From contig JACVVK020000221.1 of assembly GCA_018292915.2 (NCBI GenBank), positions 496,001-560,000 on the forward strand: a stretch of DNA of 64,000 nucleotides. Direction: 5' to 3'. Below, piece after piece: positions 35,205 to 43,595 of the stretch. Origin of the DNA: Batillaria attramentaria. Its lineage: Eukaryota; Mollusca; Gastropoda; Batillariidae. The position numbers and the translations under genes were made by a program. The number at the start of each line of letters is the position of its first letter. The first letter of the stretch is position 1. The notes beneath the pieces were generated by a model. That model saw only the letters and a list, made by a program, of their open reading frames with translations, was not told the DNA's origin and searched no databases.

Positions 35205-37015
35205 ACACACACACTGTTGTTGTGATGTGTTTGTGCTTGTTTGTGCATGCATGTGTGTGCACAATAGTGTTTCTAAACTTGGCTGGTGATAATGATGGTA
35301 ATAATGATACTTACAGCGTGCCCATCCCCAGGGAACGAGCTCTAGGTGCCTTACAATCCAAAACTGAAGTAAAAAAAACCATAAAACAACACATTCACTG
35401 AGTGTACATTACGTAAGAGCAACTAAAAAAGTAAAAGAGCACGGATTTACCCCCCCCCCAAGACAACACAACTGAGTAGAAATGATAAAGGACAGGCAGA
35501 GACAATTAAAAACCAAGAACAAGTAGCAGTGATAAGACCCAAAACAAAAGAATAGATTGCAATGAGCATCTATACACAGATTTCTCTTGCAGTTTACACC
35601 CATCCAAGAGCTGCGGCCCATTCCGAGTGTATTCCAGAGATGACTATGTGATGTGGCATGCGCTGACTGATGAGATTTCAAGGTGGCCAGCGGCGGCTTC
35701 TGATTTTTTCTTCTTCTTTGGGACACCTGCATTCTTCGTCCCGGCTTTCCTCGTCCTTTGGTGAGCATCGCTTGTGTAGCTGACGTGCTGTGTATTCACA
35801 TGAATGTGCGTGTGGTAAGAGAAGAAAGGCTGTTAACTGGTACCCAGATCAGTTGTCTGGAAGACGTCCATAAAGTCTCATGGACAGTTCGGGTTTCCTA
35901 GCAACACACACTCACATGCTGTGTATCCATAGGAAGAAGTGGCGACCAGACTGGTGCATATCAATTTTTTTTATTGATTGTGATTGACTTATTCATTGTA
36001 TTTGTCCAGATGATTTTTTATTCACATGTAAGTTTCACCTGCTTTGGGTTTTTGTTTGATTGGTTTGTGGTGATTGTTGTTGTTGTTGTTGTTGTCGTTG
36101 TCCCTGTCATGGTTCAGACGCCCAAGCAGGTCGGTTTGTTGACTGGTTGGTTGAATATTTCATGTCCGTTTCCACCCTCTGCGGGTGACGTCAAAGATGG
36201 GGAATAATGAAGAAAACACTAGCACAAATGTTTGACTCCTGTCAGGGATTTGAACTAACGACCCAAGCATTGAAAGTCCTCCACATTGAAAATACTCTAC
36301 CAGCTAATTCATCTGGACTCTCTTACACAAGCAGTTCTCATCTTCTGGTTAGTTCATGCCACTGCTTTTAGGAATCCGCAAAGTCACGGGGCAGTTTTCC
36401 CAGGTGTCATCCAAGGAGCAGAGATTACCTCCCTTCCCCTGCCTGACAGGTCTCTCCCTTGTCAATGATCAACTGATGTACATGTATGTTGCAGCCTAAT
36501 GATGTACTGTTATTGGGCGGTGGCCCAGGGATACAGGAAAATGGAATCCATTTTGCGGGAACAGCTGAAAATGGTACGTTCATTCCATCTTCGTTTTTGC
36601 AGTATTTGCGATGCAACCAGATTCTGATTGACAAGTATGTGCAGTCAGTTACAGAGTACCAGTACTTAGATAAATCACACATATATTCTGTTTGCCAGTA
36701 TTTGTGCTTTAGCTGAAAATTAGTCCTCTGTGATTCATTTTCTTTCTGTGCTTGATGTGAAGTTGATATGTGCCTAAATTGTGAAGAATTGGCAAGATGT
36801 TTGTAGCAAATTTCATTTTGTCAAACTTGAGTACACATGCAATTTTCTCCATATATATATTTCATAGTGCTCTTAAAAAATTACAGTTATTTCGCCAACA
36901 TTTCTCTGTTATGCAGGAAGGAAAAGACAAACAGTTTCTGCTGGCACGGGTGAATGACATCATCAAATATGGCAATCTACGCAACCCTGACAATGCTGCA
37001 GCTTTCCTTCATTGA
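11429..37015 (+). CDS. TMC: Transmembrane channel-like (TMC) protein, TMC5/6/7-type, whole coding span
   Basis: Multi-exon gene assembled by hand from splice sites and reading-frame phase. Shared exons: 26282-26327, 28675-28756, 29041-29339, 29995-30149, 30656-30806, 31456-31617, 32075-32235, 32586-32778, 33215-33312, 33515-33628, 34278-34353, 34987-35117, 35593-35760, 36495-36573, 36917-37015. With N-terminal exons 11429-11489 and 12262-12748 the CDS is 2562 nt (853 aa); with the alternative exon 17604-18670 it is 3081 nt (1026 aa). Family hallmarks visible are the IEGRFGSAV entry to helix 1, LCGWDFCI, and the [13 protein letters not shown] signature followed by [12 protein letters not shown], with about ten hydrophobic segments. 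TMC proteins sit in the plasma membrane; TMC1/2 are pore subunits of hair-cell mechanotransduction, while the role of TMC5-7 relatives is poorly known. TMC7-like is my best placement, from the GWMEKT...FYG stretch, but the subfamily is uncertain. Membership in the TMC family is secure. Confidence 0.93.
11789..11960 (-). mobile_element. tRNA-derived SINE, family 1 (diverged)
   Basis: Reverse copy: GTTTAACGTCCTTTTCCACC, GGTGATATCAAAGACGGGGC and a decayed B box. Lies in the first intron of TMC isoform A, followed by a G18 tract. Confidence 0.75.
12262..12748 (+). CDS. TMC: TMC isoform A, second exon (cytoplasmic N-terminal domain)
   Basis: The exon opens after a T-rich tract and CCTGAAG| and closes at AAATACAG|GTGAGA. 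The frame is open for 162 codons. It encodes a charged, Ser/Arg-rich segment without hydrophobic stretches, ending [16 protein letters not shown]. That basic end leads naturally into the exon at 26282 and resembles the KR-rich juxtamembrane stretch that TMC proteins carry before helix 1. It ends in phase 2 (AG|G), identical to the end of the alternative exon 17604-18670. Confidence 0.8.
13084..13557. mobile_element. piggyBac-like MITE with internal 64-bp repeats
   Basis: Perfect 18-bp inverted ends, TTAACCTTCCGGCTACGT, including TTAA at both edges (13084-13087, 13554-13557). TTAA targets and a CC start are the signature of piggyBac-type elements. The inside carries four tandem units of 63-65 bp with CCATGGGTAA at 13299, 13362, 13427 and 13491. 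No coding sequence. It lies within the TMC locus. Confidence 0.75.
14136..14246. repeat. (TG)n microsatellite, interrupted
   Basis: Two blocks separated by GTGGTGTGGTGTTTGCCTC. Confidence 0.95.
14587..14641. repeat. (TG)n microsatellite
   Basis: Pure array. Confidence 0.95.
16186..16345 (+). mobile_element. tRNA-derived SINE, family 1 (diverged)
   Basis: AATAGTCGAGCGGTGGAGCG head and GAGTTCGAATCCC B box, body with TTTGATATCACC and GGAAAAGGACGTTAAA, then an (AAC)n tail instead of (CACC)n. Confidence 0.75.
17604..18670 (+). CDS. TMC: TMC isoform B, alternative N-terminal exon with 18-residue repeats
   Basis: ATG in a strong Kozak context (gagccATGGCC) opens 355 codons. The predicted segment is highly charged and disordered. 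Residues about 108-161 are three tandem 18-residue units (consensus [18 protein letters not shown], 54 nt each) followed by a degenerate fourth. Then come a basic block ([20 protein letters not shown]), an Asp-rich block and a second basic/acidic region ([15 protein letters not shown]...EEDDDEEGE). The proposed end, AACGCTATCAG|GTTGAA, is in phase 2 and so joins 26282 in frame, but the donor is weak. If it is not used, the frame stops at 18759-18761 and this would be a separate 385-residue protein. Codon usage and repeat conservation argue that it is really coding. Joining it to TMC is inference. Confidence 0.7.
17925..18130 (+). repeat. 54-bp coding minisatellite in TMC isoform B exon
   Basis: Units at 17925, 17979 and 18033 (the last two nearly identical) and a partial one at 18087, all in frame, so copy-number change would not shift the frame. 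Confidence 0.9.
18833..18912. repeat. (TCTG)n microsatellite
   Basis: Tetranucleotide array degrading to TCGG and GCCTGCCTG, just after the TMC isoform B exon. Confidence 0.9.
19168..19280. repeat. Compound (TG)n(CGTG)n(TG)n microsatellite
   Basis: About 113 bp, the CGTG block 19216-19267 in the middle. Confidence 0.95.
21978..22590. repeat. Old dispersed repeat, split by a SINE
   Basis: GAGCTCTGAGTGCGATACAC (22027) and, inverted, GTTGTATCGCAC-type sequence (22270-22345) resume after the SINE with GAGTATTTCGAGCGTACAGG (22543). Related sequence is at 27494-27590 and 42230-42370. Confidence 0.55.
22363..22531 (+). mobile_element. tRNA-derived SINE, family 1, with 14-bp target duplication
   Basis: Full-length copy flanked by ACCAATCAAGATAG at 22349-22362 and 22532-22545. 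It split an older dispersed repeat. Confidence 0.92.
22592..22652. repeat. (TG)n microsatellite
   Basis: Adjacent to the old dispersed repeat. Confidence 0.95.
23258..23491. mobile_element. TA-flanked inverted-repeat element in TMC intron
   Basis: Ends share about 27 bp inverted (AGACTTCAACATAAGTCAAG at the left from 23259, its reverse at 23466-23490) with TA immediately outside (23256-23257, 23492-23493). 234 bp, non-coding. Confidence 0.65.
23694..23762. repeat. (CA)n microsatellite
   Basis: Preceded by a C10 run. Confidence 0.95.
23837..24007 (-). mobile_element. tRNA-derived SINE, family 1, with 13-bp target duplication
   Basis: Full-length reverse copy flanked by GATGATGAATACG at 23824-23836 and 24008-24020. 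Confidence 0.92.
26282..26327 (+). CDS. TMC: TMC shared exon 1 (46 nt)
   Basis: Acceptor TGTGTTTCAG| and donor AAAG|GTCAGT bound a 46-nt exon. The first base completes the phase-2 AG of either N-terminal module as AGG (Arg), followed by [15 protein letters not shown], ending in phase 0. It is supported by exact phase compatibility on both sides rather than by family similarity, so it is less certain than the downstream exons. Confidence 0.65.
26458..26520. repeat. (CA)n microsatellite
   Basis: In the TMC intron, 130 bp after the 46-nt exon. Confidence 0.95.
28675..28756 (+). CDS. TMC: TMC exon, pre-TM1 region
   Basis: Encodes [20 protein letters not shown] then HHFKEIEG, the conserved amphipathic stretch in front of helix 1 in TMC proteins. 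The acceptor is CATTCCAG| in phase 0. The donor is GAAG|GTTTG, in phase 1, splitting the Gly codon of IEG. Confidence 0.85.
29041..29339 (+). CDS. TMC: TMC exon, TM1 and first extracellular loop
   Basis: Follows TTATTTTCCAG|. Encodes [16 protein letters not shown], then helix 1 ([20 protein letters not shown]), then a long extracellular loop with N-glycosylation sequons (NST, NSS, NNT). It ends before GTAAGT in phase 0. The first transmembrane segment and loop layout is typical of TMC. Confidence 0.93.
29995..30149 (+). CDS. TMC: TMC exon, TM2
   Basis: Encodes [18 protein letters not shown], a conserved TMC loop motif before helix 2, then [20 protein letters not shown]. The acceptor is GACCGCAG| and the donor AA|GTAAGT, phase 2. 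Confidence 0.93.
30656..30806 (+). CDS. TMC: TMC exon, cytoplasmic loop with CGWDFC
   Basis: Encodes [11 protein letters not shown] through [20 protein letters not shown] to LVQEFK. The CGWDFC block is one of the best-conserved TMC signatures and lies on the cytoplasmic side between helices 2 and 3. The splice sites are CCTTGCAG| and TTCAAG|GTGTGT, phase 0. Confidence 0.95.
31456..31617 (+). CDS. TMC: TMC exon, TM3
   Basis: Encodes a basic linker ([20 protein letters not shown]) followed by helix 3 ([20 protein letters not shown] and onward to [11 protein letters not shown]). The splice sites are GACAACAG| and GAA|GTACGT, phase 0. Confidence 0.93.
32075..32235 (+). CDS. TMC: TMC exon, TM4
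   Basis: Encodes [20 protein letters not shown] and [20 protein letters not shown], covering helix 4 of the TMC fold. It ends GTCAG|GTACAG, phase 2. Confidence 0.93.
32586..32778 (+). CDS. TMC: TMC exon, TM5 and Cys-containing extracellular loop
   Basis: Encodes [20 protein letters not shown] (helix 5), then an extracellular loop with NCPEE, TRCCSN and an NGT sequon. The acceptor is TTCTTGCAG| and the donor GTCAAG|GTCATA, phase 0. Confidence 0.92.
33215..33312 (+). CDS. TMC: TMC exon, family signature [13 protein letters not shown] and TM6
   Basis: Encodes [20 protein letters not shown] then [13 protein letters not shown]. CWETxxGQ(x)2YKL is the diagnostic TMC domain signature leading into helix 6, which lines the conduction pathway in TMC1/2 models. 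The splice sites are TTTTCAG| and CGCAA|GTAAGT, phase 2. Confidence 0.97.
33515..33628 (+). CDS. TMC: TMC exon, amphipathic/TM7 entry
   Basis: Encodes [20 protein letters not shown] then [19 protein letters not shown]. It joins the previous exon in phase 2 and ends AGCTG|GTGAGT. The FxLPxNVLDxVYxQxxxW pattern is characteristic of TMC proteins. Confidence 0.95.
33696..33867 (+). mobile_element. tRNA-derived SINE, family 1, in TMC intron
   Basis: Full-length copy flanked by CCCTTCTGCGTAA at 33683-33695 and 33868-33880, between the exons at 33515 and 34278. Confidence 0.92.
34278..34353 (+). CDS. TMC: TMC exon, hydrophobic segment 8
   Basis: Encodes [20 protein letters not shown] then FYLKK after the split Trp codon; matches the WxGxFFxPLLP motif of the family. 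The splice sites are TTTCCCAG| and AAA|GTAAGC, phase 0. Confidence 0.94.
34600..34682 (-). mobile_element. tRNA-like SINE head remnant in TMC intron
   Basis: The minus strand reads GAGTGGTTAGTGCAGTAGTG then GGGAGTTCAAGTCTGC, resembling a Pol III A/B pair. The rest of the element is not recognisable. Confidence 0.35.
34987..35117 (+). CDS. TMC: TMC exon, hydrophobic segment 9
   Basis: Encodes [20 protein letters not shown] and then [20 protein letters not shown], the penultimate helix. It ends GGCAA|GTACGT in phase 2. A long (CA)n microsatellite starts 20 bp into the following intron. Confidence 0.93.
35140..35214. repeat. (CA)n microsatellite
   Basis: Starts about 20 bp after the donor of the TMC exon 34987-35117. 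Confidence 0.95.
35593..35760 (+). CDS. TMC: TMC exon, last transmembrane segment
   Basis: Encodes a Cys-containing loop ([14 protein letters not shown]...WHALTDEIS) and the last helix ([19 protein letters not shown]). The SCGPFR motif is a conserved extracellular TMC feature. The splice sites are CTCTTGCAG| and CTTTG|GTGAGC, phase 2. Confidence 0.94.
36125..36320 (-). mobile_element. Old, decayed SINE of family 1 in TMC intron
   Basis: Recognisable from TCCGTTTCCACCCTCTGCGG, GTGACGTCAAAGATGGGG and a reversed B box (GGGATTTGAACTAACGACCC). Clearly more diverged than the other copies. Confidence 0.6.
36495..36573 (+). CDS. TMC: TMC exon, post-TM cytoplasmic helix
   Basis: Encodes [20 protein letters not shown] then LREQLKM; the [11 protein letters not shown] block is a conserved TMC C-terminal motif. 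It ends ATG|GTACGT, phase 0. Confidence 0.92.
36917..37015 (+). CDS. TMC: TMC last coding exon
   Basis: Acceptor TTATGCAG| opens [20 protein letters not shown] and [12 protein letters not shown], then TGA at 37013-37015. The cytoplasmic tail is short. No PDZ-type ending is evident. Confidence 0.88.
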   Translation, partial: EGKDKQFLLARVNDIIKYGNLRNPDNAAAFLH

Positions 37016-39560
37016 ACCGTGTGGACTTTGTGTTTCCCGTCTTTCAGAGACTGTTACTACTTTCACACTCTGAAAAGCTTTCTCTTTGAACACTTGCCCC
37101 AAGCAAGGTACAAGCATCCTTGCATATTTCCCCAGCTTGACCAATGGAAGGGTATTTTGCACTTGATACCTAACTGGAAGCCAGTTGTGCTGGTGTGTTT
37201 CTAAGGTGCTTCTTCAACACAGAATCTGATAGCTCAGAGGCGTGTGTCCAGGGTAAGGTGGAGTGGGGGTGGGTGGGGGGTTGGGGCCGGATGGGGGTTG
37301 ATGCATGGATGGTGCATTTTGAGAAGTTACTGAGAGTGTATAAGGCTTTTAGTGTCAGAGTGGTTATTTTCAGAGCGGGTTTGGAGTTGCAGTCTCTGTC
37401 AGCTGGAGAATGGTTGTTGTGGTAAGTGTTTAAATTGTGCCAATGAAGAAGAATGCCTCCCCAATCTTACCAAGACCTTGCAGCCAAAGCGTAATATGTG
37501 ATCATACAAGACCTGAATGAATTTAAAAAAAAAGAAAAAAAGATAAAGGGAGTGAAGAAGACTGCTTTGCAGAATCTTCTTGTGGGTCTGCACAGCAACC
37601 TGGAAAATCTTGATGAAATTAGGGTTTTTGGCTGCCACCTGTGACTTTGTAATGCATAAAGTTTTATTGTGTTAATGTTTTTCATGAAGGCATAAATGGA
37701 CATTCTCATGGTGTGTGTGTGTGTGTGTGTGCGTGTGCGTGTGTGTGTGCGTGTGTGCGTGCGTGTAAAACCCTTAATCAATGGATCAAAAGACTGTGAA
37801 AAGACAGAATGAATTTTCCCGTCAGTGCTGAATGTTTGTCTCTGGCATTACTTTTACTTTTTTTTTTCTTTCTTTCTTTTGGAGTTATTTACTACTAGTT
37901 GTGTTCCAGCAGGTTGAATTTGTCCATAGATGGGCACAAGCACAGTTGTGATACCACAAGGTACGAAGACCTTATGCAAGCATTTGATATGCAGGCTGTG
38001 TTTTTTAATCATTATTTCTGCTGGTTTTCACTTGAAACTGTTACACACCAACAAAGTGTACAAAAAACCCACAAAAATTCTGTGTGCACGTATGTATTAC
38101 TGAAATATACCTTTGCATTTGAGATGTTTTTGTACATAGTTTTCAGTTCTACAGTGGTAAGGCAATTGTGTGTGTGTGTGTGTGTGTGTGCATGCGCGTG
38201 TGCGTGCGTGTGTGCCTGTGCACTAAATGCAGTCTGTGAAATAAGTATAATAATTTTCAGGTTAATGACATTACATGTGCCTAATTTTGGCTGTGCCAGT
38301 AAGTTTGGCTGTGCCAAGTTACAGGTACAGGTATGTACATTGAGATGTGCAATGTTTGCATTGTTTACATAATTATATATAATACTAATTGAGATGATGA
38401 AGATTATGGCTTATCTCAAAGCTGGAATTAAAACTGTACCCATTGAGCGAAATGGATGTGCGATTTAAACTCAAGTCTTGAAGTAAATCTTCAGTGAGAA
38501 CAGTACTTGTAGTTTATTTTTTACTTGCCTTTGTAAGTGGTTCAAGGAATGCAAAGAGTGTTGGACAGTTAAAGAAAAAAATATTATTGTCAGAGGTATC
38601 GTGATGTCAGTAGTTATGTTTTTGATTTTTTTTCCACTGTTGCACAGTCTTTGTATTGTAACCTACTATTGTTAACATTCATTGCAACTGGCTGAACTTT
38701 ATATCTTACAATGTGGGATATATTATTTTTACTACGTGGGTGTTACCCCACTGGCGGTGTAAATATTCCATATTATGTGGCTTAATTGAAACCACATGTC
38801 TTTTGCAGTAGAGTCTTGTTCCGTTTACTGTGGGTCCAAATTTAACTCTGTGATATTTGCACTCTGGGTAACATAACTGTTGTTGCATGGAAATATAGAA
38901 GAACCACCAGTATTGGACAATCAAAAAATTATTCCAGTAATCAGCATTCCTGTTACGCTTGCCTCTCAGTTTTACATCACAAAGTGTTCATCCTTGTAAC
39001 AATATAATTATGCTTTAACAAATCAGAGTAGCTACATATACCTTTGTGTCCGCTGTTTTGGAGACAAATTTTAATTCTAAATTGTTTGATCAGAAACTTC
39101 AGAGTTCATCATCAAAGCTGTGTTATTCTAGAATAATACATCACGCTTTTAAGACTAACGTAACATGCATTGGTTGCATTATGGCAGTTTCTCGATTCAA
39201 TGGGATCTGTTGCCAAATTATTTGAATCTCTTCATGAAACAGTGAAATATTTAAATATTGATTACGTGAAACAGAGAGGGTACATGTGAGTACCTTTGTG
39301 TCCTATATTTTATGAGAATTTTCTGATTCCAGTTACAGTTCGACCAGCAAATTCATGTTCATCATCAAGGCTGTATTATTCTAGACTAGTACGTCACTTT
39401 GAACATTAAGTGTTAACGATACTGCAGTTTCTCAATTTTGTTGCATAATTATGTACATCTTCCATGGAACATTGACATTTTTAATAAATGAAACACGGAA
39501 ATATTATTTTTTGTCATGTATTAAAATTTTTGTTTGTTTTTTTTGCTGTCACAACTCTTT
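37016..39560 (+). other. TMC 3' flank / probable 3' UTR
   Basis: No convincing coding sequence. It is A/T-rich and contains an impure (TG)n array at 37711-37766, another at 38167-38218, an ATTAAA at 38427 and an AATAAA at 39483. Either of the latter could be the polyadenylation signal of the TMC transcript; I cannot choose between them. Confidence 0.4.
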
Positions 39561-39589
39561 GCCAGCTCCAGTGGTATTCCTCCCAGGTA

Positions 39590-39950
39590 ATGGGTGGAAT
39601 CCATGGAGGGCTCGGAAGCTGGGGCAATAATTATTTATTATGCATGATGATGGAGATGAGGATAATGGTAAGATGATGCTATGGAGGTCCGTGTGGTTTG
39701 GGACTGCGGGACCACACGTCCTATCAAATATGTCATTAACCAGGCCCGGGAACTACGGCACCTGTGGTGCCGGCCATGTAATCATCCACATCATAAAACG
39801 TGTCATGCCAAGGGAAGCACCCCCAAAGTCACACCCGTGAAGTGGGTGAATCTCGGCTGTGTGGCATCAGCCTCCCCACTGGGCCCATAGCACACCCGCT
39901 CTGGGTAGGAGCCGAACCTAGTAGTCCGAGCGACAGACCATGATACCTTG
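39590..39950 (-). mobile_element. Possible SINE-like repeat
   Basis: The minus strand from 39950 starts GTCTGTCGCTCGGACTACTA and GGTTCGGCTCCTACCC, like a decayed tRNA head. The body lacks any open frame. Weak. Confidence 0.3.
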
Positions 39951-39959
39951 TTTTGCATC

Positions 39960-41440
39960 ATATATGGGATTTTTTTGTGGTTTCTAGATGAAAAAATGTT
40001 GCCGATTCCGAATCCGTCGAGTGCCAGACGGTAAATGTTGGGCAATTTGAAAGAGAGGCTGAAAATCAAAATGGCCGCCAAAGAACCTTAAAATGCTTTT
40101 GTTTTGTCGCACATATGTACGCAAGAACTTTTTATCAGTGATTTCAATGAAAAGAAAGGGTGCTGATTTCGAATCCGACGAGTGCCAGAGTGTACATGTT
40201 GAACATTTTGAAAGAAAGCCTGAAATACTAAACGGCCGTTTAAAAAACCCTGAAAAGCATTGTATTGCCGTATATATCAAAATGTGTGACTTATTTTTGG
40301 AAAGAAACGACTTTTCTCAGTGGTTGTTACATGAAAAAGCATGCTGATTCCAAATCCGACGAGTGCAAGACTGTAACTGTTGACGGTTTTGAAAGAGAGG
40401 CTGAAATTCAACATGGCCGACAAGAAACTTACATTGCTTCTTTTTACCGCCTACATGAGGTACAGTAACTAACTTTTCGCCAAAAACCAGATATTTTGAG
40501 TCGTTTCCGTATGAGAAAAGGGCGCTGAATCCGAATCCGACGAGTGCCAGACTGTAAATGTTACACATTTCGAAGGAGATGCTTAAATTCAAAATGGCCG
40601 CCCAAACCTTAAAACGCGTTGTTTTGCCGCATAATGAAAATTGTACAACTTATTATTCAAAACAAAACAAAGTTTTTAGAAGGTTTTCACATGAAAAAAG
40701 GATGCTGATTCCGAATCCGACGAGTGCCAGACAGTAAAGTTTAGCATTTTGAAATAGAGGCTGAAAATCGAAACGGACGCCAAAAACTGTAAACGCGTTG
40801 CTTGTCCGCAAAAAATGAAAATCAAGAATTTATTCTTTGACAAAAACGAGTTTTTAAAGTGGTGTATATAAGATAAAAGGATACAGAATCCGATTCTGAT
40901 GAGTGCCCAACTGGAAATATTGTGAACATTTTGAAAGAGGCTGAAATTCAAAATGGCCGCCCAACATCATAAAACGCGTAGCTTTGCCGCATAAATGAAA
41001 ACCAATAACTCATTTTCTGAAAGAAACGTGATATTTCCGCGATTTTTGTATGAAAAATGGGTGATGATTCCGATTCTGATGAGTTACATACTGTAAATGA
41101 TGAAAATTTTGAAAGAGATGCTGAAATTCACAAATGCCTAAGAAGAAGCTGCATTGCATTAATTGTTTTGCCGAATATATGAAAAGCAAGAACGTCTTTT
41201 CGGGAAAAAACACGAGATTTTCCTGTGGTTTCTTTGTGCGAAAAGTCTGCTGATTCTGATTCCGAAGAGTGCCAGACTGTTATTGTTTCGCATTTTGAAA
41301 GAGAGGCTGAAATTCAACATGACTGCCACCCCCCAAAAATAATAACACGCGTTGTATTCTTGCAAATATGAAAAACAATAACTTCTTTTTGTTAAAAGAA
41401 CATGATGTTTCTCACTGTCTTGTCTGACAGAAGCTGAATC
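39960..41440. repeat. Tandem satellite, eight units of about 180 bp
   Basis: The anchor CCGACGAGTGCCAGACTGTA and following TTTTGAAAGAGAGGCTGAAA recur with the GTGCC position at 40021, 40182, 40363, 40544, 40724, 40903, 41083 and 41269 (steps 161, 181, 181, 180, 179, 180, 186). The units are diverged and non-coding. Confidence 0.88.
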
Positions 41441-41659
41441 TAAATATCATTCATTTGCAATCGACATTGTGTACCCCTGCCGTACACAGACTCATTGCAT
41501 TTTCTTTTCACTTGCCCTCTTCGAATCGGGTTTTCCCGGGCGAGTCCACTTTAAAGCCGGCGGGGACAGAGTGTACAAAGCTCTGACGTCAGTAGCACAG
41601 TAAAACATTTTCTGACGCAATAAATGTTCCCCGTGCAAAAGTAGATCAGTCTTTTGACA

Positions 41660-41965
41660 TACATTGTCTTACTTTCTAGAAGGCGGGCTCCGGGCTGATT
41701 CTATTTTCTGGAATTACAAAATTTGCCCAACCTTTCCAGTCTGGCACCCGACGGATATCTGAAGAGACGTGACGGACCTTCACAAATCTGCAAAAAAATC
41801 TCATATATGATTCAGAGCAGGGTGGTGCATGACCGTAAGAAGGAGTGTCGCTCGGACTATAGGTAGGAAAAATCAAAACCCCGCTTGCCTCGGCTGGGAC
41901 TCGAACCCGGGTCTCCCGGTCCATGGTCCGAAGTGGTAACCACTACACTACAGGGGCAGGTTGTA
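41660..41965 (-). mobile_element. tRNA-headed SINE, other family
   Basis: The minus strand from 41965 reads CTGTAGTGTAGTGGTTACCA and GGGTTCGAGTCCCAGCCG, Pol III A and B boxes at tRNA spacing, followed by about 200 bp of body to 41660. Confidence 0.5.
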
Positions 41966-41980
41966 TGAAAATTTTGTTGT

Positions 41981-41982
<2 letters not shown>

Positions 41983-42047
<65 letters not shown>
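41983..42047. repeat. (TG)n microsatellite
   Basis: Pure array beside a tRNA-headed SINE. Confidence 0.95.
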
Positions 42048-42052
<5 letters not shown>

Positions 42053-42219
42053 TGAGGGGGTAGGAGTGTTTGTGGAGAGAGAGTCCAAAAACTTGACTTA
42101 CGTACAATAGTGAGGCGGATTTTACAGATCGTCCATGAGACAGACCTTACGGCCCGTACCCTTAGTCCTCCGCATCAAAATATTAAGCGAGCTAATTCCA
42201 TCGTTACTAAGCCAGCTTA

Positions 42220-42400
42220 TGTTTGGGAACACTTCCGCTTGTGAGTGTGCCTGTAAGCTCGAAATACTCTATCTTGGTGATCAGTACAGCTCTTAATGCG
42301 ATACAGTGTTGATTACACTTTGGTTGAGCAGTCAAACATTCAAATTCTATGATTGTTGGTACACTGCTGGAGGGCTGAGTGTGGTCGCAGCGTCATCGAG
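42220..42400. repeat. Dispersed repeat copy
   Basis: GTGAGTGTGCCTGTAAGCTC, GAAATACTCTATCTTG, AGCTCTTAATGCGATACA and ATTCTATGATTGTTGGTACA match the elements near 22 kb; the last part is inverted relative to that locus. Confidence 0.55.
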
Positions 42401-42674
42401 TAAGCTTCTGTTCTAATAATATAACAATCGCATTATGTTGGCTCAGTACGAGCATACAGATGCTAGTTGTCACTGTTGGCTCTGTGCCAGCATTGCAGAC
42501 GCTGTCACTGTACAGTGGTGTCATGATAGATACCTCGAAAACAGATCAGAACGATCTGTGAGCATAACAACATTGTAGCATCGGCCCCTTAAACACCCGT
42601 CCGTTTTGGCAGTGGAGACCGTGGGACTTACTAACGTCGTGGGGGAGACTTTCGACGTACAGTGAGACTTAGTA

Positions 42675-42849
42675 GGATTTCGTGCGGAGGACTTCGTTGA
42701 GCAGCGTAACCCATTTACATGTAAATTAGGCTCACACGGCAGAGGCCGCGAGCTGCTAACGCGCTGCGATTAGCTAATGGTACCCGTAACGTGCCTAATT
42801 TACATGCAAGTGGGTTACGCTGCTCAGCGAAGTTCTCCGTACGAAGCCC
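42675..42849. mobile_element. Foldback element, 175 bp
   Basis: Two imperfect inverted arms of about 57 bp (42675-42733 and 42791-42849; outer ends GGATTTCGTGCGGAG / GGGCTTCGTACGGAG) around a short spacer, flanked by TA. The transcript would form a long hairpin. Non-coding. Confidence 0.65.
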
Positions 42850-42928
42850 TAGAGTTGTGTGTTATCGCGGCGTCGACTCAAAACGGGCTTGACAAGGCTT
42901 CCTGTGTGACACGAGGGCTCCGTGCCAG

Positions 42929-43140
42929 AACGTTCTATCTCTTTTCTTTCTGTCTGTATCGGTAGTACTTTCTGGTAAGGCGGAAGAGAACTGTCGTTAA
43001 GTGTTGGTAATGTTCAGTATTTGTTGGTTAATGGAACGTTCTATCTCTCTTCTTTCTGTTTGTATCGATAGTACTTTCTGGTAAGGCGGAAGAGAACTGT
43101 CGTTAAGTGTTGGTGATGTTCAGTATTTGTTGGTTGGTTG
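42929..43140. repeat. Tandem duplication, period 106 bp
   Basis: AACGTTCTATCTC... through GGCGGAAGAGAACTGTCGTT to TTCAGTATTTGTTGGTT occurs at 42929 and 43035, over 95 percent identical by eye. Confidence 0.85.
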
Positions 43141-43399
43141 GTATATATATAATAGTGACAGGGGTTAAGACCTTTGACACACAGCCAGTGTGGAGTTACA
43201 AAGAGGCGCCTTTTGTTATCAGGAAGGAAAGTTGGTTCTAAAAAAAAAAAAAAAAAAAGTCACCGCAAGCAACGGATCACTGCTCATGGGACAGTACCGC
43301 ACGCTGTGAATTTTCCTTCCGCTTAATTCCTTGCAGGCTTTGCCGCGGTTGGTTTCATAGAAGGTGGTGACATTTCTATAGGAGACCTAGTAGTTTCCG

Positions 43400-43595
43400 G
43401 CTGCCATTGAACGTGACCGTCATCAGGCATAAAAAAAAGAAGAGTGACTTCCCGTTGTCACTGAGCCTGGTCGAAGCTTAGCTGAACCTTAAAATTAATA
43501 GCTTGTTGTGAATCATCAGGACCGTTGGATATGAATGTCACATTCATTTGATTTTGCGTCATGATGGCCGCAGTGAACTCTGCCAACTGCCGAAG
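43400..43595 (+). other. Probable TLR1 leader (5' UTR) exon
   Basis: ACTGCCGAAG|GTAAGTT at 43596 is a strong donor with no ORF attached. The bases before it (caactgccgaag) match those before the donor at 58788 upstream of the paralogous receptor (caactgccgacgcag). Paired with the acceptor ending at 45134 it gives a 1.5-kb intron in the 5' UTR. The upstream boundary is unknown. Confidence 0.5.

Noticed and set aside
39960..41440. CRISPR-like array
   Set aside because: Direct repeats are about 180 bp and diverged, with no short identical repeats and unique spacers; this is a eukaryotic satellite.
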